A stretch of 43,935 nucleotides of DNA, taken from assembly GCA_964609155.1 (NCBI GenBank), contig CAZSRF010000019.1:1-43935 (forward strand). The letters run 5' to 3'. Made by a program: the position numbers and the translations under genes. A model generated the notes under the pieces. The model did not search any database. It saw only the letters and a list, made by a program, of their open reading frames with translations, and was not told the DNA's origin. Source of the stretch: JAGOUU01 sp964609155 (GTDB lineage Bacteria; Pseudomonadota; Gammaproteobacteria; JAGOUU01). Every line of letters begins with the position of its first letter. Position 1 is the stretch's first letter. This document shows positions 41,468 through 43,935 of the stretch, piece by piece.

Positions 41468-42346
41468 CTAGGCAGTGATTAACTTTTGTTGAATATGTTC
41501 AACATATAAATTAGCTATTTGTTGCCACATTGGTCCCGGTTTATTGTTATGTATTATGGTATCATTGACTTGCCCAACAGGCCGAATCTCTTTAGTCGAA
41601 CTACTTAACCACACTTCATCTGCAGCATAAATATCGGCAAGAGAAAGATGTTTTTCTAACAGTTGTATGTTATGAGATCTGCATATTTCTAAAATAATTT
41701 GACGGGTGATCCCTGGCAGTATCTCGTTATTAAGAGGAGGTGTTAGAATAGTATTGTTTTTTACTATAAAATAATTAGACGTAGTTCCCTCTACAATATT
41801 GCCACCTGGGCGAATTAAAAGTACTTCTTCAGCGTTTAATGCGCGACCTTCTTGTCTTAAAAGTATATTCCCCAGTAGAGCAATAGATTTAATATTGCAA
41901 TTATTCCAGCGATTGTCTGGAAGAGTGATGACTTTTACAGGGGCTGATGATAAACAACTGCCCAAAATAATAGGCTTTAAGGAAAAAGCAACAAGGGTGG
42001 GTTGAATATTCTCTGAGTAATCATGGTTGCGGGTGTTTTCACAACCACGGGTAATCTGAATGTAAATAGGGCGATTAGGGCCATTGAGAGTAATAAGATG
42101 GCTACAAATGCCTTTCCATGGGTCATAAGCTACAGAATAATTAATCTTTAAAAGATCTAAATTAGATTGCAGGCGTTGTAAATGTTCAGTTAGAAATAGT
42201 GCAGTATTATTATATACTGGAAGCACTTCGTAGACGCCATCAGCAAATAAAAAGCCTCGATCAAAGATAGAGACTTTAGCTTCTGTTTCTTTAATGTATG
42301 TATTGTTTAAAAAAACAAATTTATCCGTACTCATGCTGCCAGACAT
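41468..42346 (-). CDS. dat: D-amino acid aminotransferase (class IV PLP enzyme)
   Basis: The most likely start is the ATG at 42346, 4 bases after the dacA stop; a longer frame inside dacA begins at 42373, and another ATG lies at 42334. About 292 residues. Class IV features: FVFLNNTYIKETEAKVSIFDRGFLFADGVYEVLPVY; the PLP-lysine region NIKSIALLGNILLRQEG; and AEEVLLIRPGGNIVEGTTSNYFIV, with the conserved E-G-T-x-S-N. It is likely a D-alanine aminotransferase serving D-amino acid supply for peptidoglycan; a branched-chain role is less likely given the dacA neighbour. Confidence 0.88.
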   Translation of the reverse strand: MSGSMSTDKFVFLNNTYIKETEAKVSIFDRGFLFADGVYEVLPVYNNTALFLTEHLQRLQSNLDLLKINYSVAYDPWKGICSHLITLNGPNRPIYIQITRGCENTRNHDYSENIQPTLVAFSLKPIILGSCLSSAPVKVITLPDNRWNNCNIKSIALLGNILLRQEGRALNAEEVLLIRPGGNIVEGTTSNYFIVKNNTILTPPLNNEILPGITRQIILEICRSHNIQLLEKHLSLADIYAADEVWLSSSTKEIRPVGQVNDTIIHNNKPGPMWQQIANLYVEHIQQKLITA

Positions 42347-42350
42347 TAAT

Positions 42351-43592
42351 TTAACCAACTTTTGATAGTTCAACTTCTTGTTCTTTTCCTAAGAAACTGT
42401 CCATTGATAATTGCACGCGATCTTTAATACGTTGCCATAACCGGCCTTTTGGCACATCATTTAAGATAACTAAAGGTTTTTGAGCAAGGACAACTTTATC
42501 AAGCTCTACAGTTATTTTCCCAATTTCTGACAAACGAGGTTGGGGGGCCATGAGATATTTTTTAGTTTCGACTTTGGCAGTCAGAGATTTGTATTTCCCT
42601 TTGGGGATAGTAATAAATAAATCTTTCGCTAAACCTACGTTAGCTTTTTGTGCTGAACCTAACCAGATACGTTTTTGGCCAAGGGGGGCATTACCGGCAT
42701 AAAGTTTTACGGTGTCATAAAAACGAAAACCATATTGTAACAGTGCGGCGGTTTCTTTAGCACGTTGCCTTGTGCTATCAGTGCCTAAGACAACAGAAAT
42801 AAGACGCGTACCATCTTTTACGGCGGATGCAGCTAGGCAATAACCAGCACTTTCAGTGTAGCCAGTTTTTATTCCATCAGCGTTGATATTAGGTGCTCCT
42901 AATAGAGTATTACGATTATGTTGTTTAATATTATTATAAGTAAACTCATTCTGAGAGTATATGGCATAGCTCTCTGGAAAATCTCTGATAATGGCTCTTG
43001 AAAGTAAAGCTAAATCAAAAGCAGTAGTGTGATGGTCTGGATGTGGCATGCCTGTTGCATTGACAAAATGAGAGTTTGTCATTTTTAATTCTTGGGCCGC
43101 TTTATTCATTAAGTCAACAAATGCTTCTTCACTACCAGCAACATGCTCAGCCATAGCAACGCTGGCATCATTACCAGATTGTATGATAATGCCATGAATT
43201 AAATCAGCTACACTGACTTCTTTATTTACCTCAACAAACATTCTTGAGCCGTCCATTTGCCAAGCTTTTTTACTAATTTTAACATTGTCAGTAAGTTTGA
43301 TTCTGCCTGCAGCAAGCTCTTTGTCGATAACATACATAGTCATTATTTTAGTTAAGCTTGCGGGTTCTACAATTTTATGAGCTTCATGTTCAGCTAAAAT
43401 GGCACCTGAATTAAAATCCATTAGCATATAAGATTTGGATTCTGTACTTGGGGCTTTAGGTAGGTTACTAAATGCCACAGGGTAGGGATCATTTACTGCG
43501 TTTACAGTTTGTGCATGAACTAGGTGTATCAAGCTGATGTTGCACAAGGCTAACAGTAAGCATGAGTTAGTAAAGAATCTGGAAATTCGCAT
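42351..43592 (-). CDS. dacA: D-alanyl-D-alanine carboxypeptidase (PBP5/6 family)
   Basis: A protein of 413 residues. The signal peptide (CLLLALCNISLIHLVHA) is cleaved near Ala27. All three active-site motifs are present: SLTK (Ser79, Lys82), SGN (139-141) and KTG (242-244). A C-terminal beta domain and a final amphipathic helix (LWQRIKDRVQLSMDSFLG) follow, for membrane attachment as in PBP5. It trims the terminal D-Ala from peptidoglycan stem peptides. The ribosome site AAGGAC lies 6 bases before the ATG. It is the first gene of the dacA-dat-ybeD-lipB run. Confidence 0.96.
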   Translation of the reverse strand: MRISRFFTNSCLLLALCNISLIHLVHAQTVNAVNDPYPVAFSNLPKAPSTESKSYMLMDFNSGAILAEHEAHKIVEPASLTKIMTMYVIDKELAAGRIKLTDNVKISKKAWQMDGSRMFVEVNKEVSVADLIHGIIIQSGNDASVAMAEHVAGSEEAFVDLMNKAAQELKMTNSHFVNATGMPHPDHHTTAFDLALLSRAIIRDFPESYAIYSQNEFTYNNIKQHNRNTLLGAPNINADGIKTGYTESAGYCLAASAVKDGTRLISVVLGTDSTRQRAKETAALLQYGFRFYDTVKLYAGNAPLGQKRIWLGSAQKANVGLAKDLFITIPKGKYKSLTAKVETKKYLMAPQPRLSEIGKITVELDKVVLAQKPLVILNDVPKGRLWQRIKDRVQLSMDSFLGKEQEVELSKVG

Positions 43593-43735
43593 AAAGTGTC
43601 CTTAATTTAACTTAATTGGGTAATCGTAAGTAATATAGTTAGTATTTTTAGAGATGTTTTTTTCATGTGCATTAATTTTATATTTAACCGACAATTTTTT
43701 CTAGCTACAAAAAATATATAATTTATAGCGTGCTC

Positions 43736-43764
43736 TTGACAATAAGACAATGATTTTGCACAAT
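43736..43764 (+). promoter_or_regulatory. Promoter for the tRNA-Tyr/tRNA-Gly operon
   Basis: A perfect TTGACA (43736-43741), a 17-base spacer and CACAAT (43759-43764), 17 bases before the mature tRNA-Tyr start. Confidence 0.65.
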
Positions 43765-43780
43765 ACAACACTAAAGTAAT

Positions 43781-43866
43781 GGAGGAGTGCCCGAGCGGCC
43801 AATGGGAGCAGACTGTAAATCTGCCGGCTTATGCCTTCGTAGGTTCGAATCCTACCTCCTCCACCA
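43781..43866 (+). tRNA. tRNA-Tyr (anticodon GTA)
   Basis: The acceptor stem GGAGGAG pairs with CTCCTCC, followed by discriminator A and an encoded CCA (43864-43866). The anticodon arm CAGACTGTAAATCTG gives GTA. A long variable arm (CCGGCTTATGCCTTC region) and T arm GTAGGTTCGAATCCTAC complete a class II tRNA-Tyr. Confidence 0.96.
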
Positions 43867-43884
43867 TACTTCATTATGCCTTAA

Positions 43885-43935
43885 GCGGGTGTAGTTCAAT
43901 GGTAGAACTTCAGCCTTCCAAGCTGATAGCGTGGG
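43885..43935 (+). tRNA. tRNA-Gly (anticodon TCC), truncated by the window edge
   Basis: The 5' part GCGGGTGTAGTTCAATGGTA begins 18 bases after tRNA-Tyr. The anticodon loop CTTCCAA, in the stem CAGC/GCTG, gives TCC. The sequence ends in the variable region. A tRNA-Tyr, tRNA-Gly order commonly precedes tRNA-Thr and tuf in gammaproteobacteria. Confidence 0.9.

Noticed and set aside
1..43935. CRISPR arrays, prophage, IS transposases, restriction or other known defence genes
   Set aside because: No regularly spaced repeats, Cas genes, integrase, transposase, phage structural genes or recognisable defence genes were seen anywhere in the window.

Overview
The window looks like the chromosome of an AT-rich, host-associated gammaproteobacterium, most likely in or near the Legionellales (Legionella/Coxiella-type). 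This is inferred from three things. The housekeeping clusters are gammaproteobacterial (rlmN-pilW-rodZ-hisS-yfgM-bamB-der; dacA-dat-ybeD-lipB; rnfGE-nth; pcnB-folK). One protein has the DedA/PAP2/LssY architecture. Several large proteins carry eukaryote-like signatures (tandem U-box, C-terminal CaaX box, long helical proteins) typical of secreted effectors. No secretion system is visible, so effector status is inference.

Layout. 1-4300: a minus-strand accessory block with visibly higher GC than the rest. It holds a GNAT/methyltransferase-like fusion cut by the window edge, a chloramphenicol-phosphotransferase-like kinase, an aminoglycoside-phosphotransferase-fold gene split by a 10-N assembly gap, a class C beta-lactamase-like lipoprotein and a second GNAT. 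The block ends near the 3' end of a tRNA-Ser gene, separated from it by a non-coding stretch with inverted repeats. 4969-9996: two very large unrecognised helical proteins behind a near-consensus promoter. 10037-15882: dps, a SulP transporter, birA and an unusual P1B-type ATPase with a C-terminal metal-binding-like domain. 15886-16467: a small conserved protein and tRNA-Thr. 16604-25931: the RlmN-to-Der housekeeping run (RNA modification, pilus assembly, cell shape, histidyl-tRNA synthetase, envelope assembly, ribosome-assembly GTPase), then an M23 peptidase and a YciA-type thioesterase.

25934-28477: four secreted cysteine-rich proteins in tandem on the minus strand, arranged as two alternating types (B-A-B-A in transcription order). 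28638-30378: folK and pcnB. 30572-36125: three large plus-strand genes that form the most novel-looking part of the window: a polytopic membrane protein ending in a CaaX-like box, a von Willebrand factor A protein with an intact MIDAS motif, and an 886-residue protein with two U-box-like domains and a proline/glycine/alanine-rich tail. Two hairpins separate them from the opposing nth gene. 36262-43592: minus-strand nth, rnfE, rnfG, the DedA-PAP2-LssY fusion, lipB, a DUF493 protein, a D-amino-acid aminotransferase and dacA. The right edge holds tRNA-Tyr and a truncated tRNA-Gly, probably the start of the familiar tRNA-tuf cluster.

The best candidate for an undescribed system is the vWA plus tandem-U-box pair (31985-36125). 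It would be a bacterial ubiquitin-ligase effector with an adjacent vWA partner, possibly working with the CaaX-tagged membrane protein upstream. Everything was read by eye. Domain calls for divergent proteins need profile searches.
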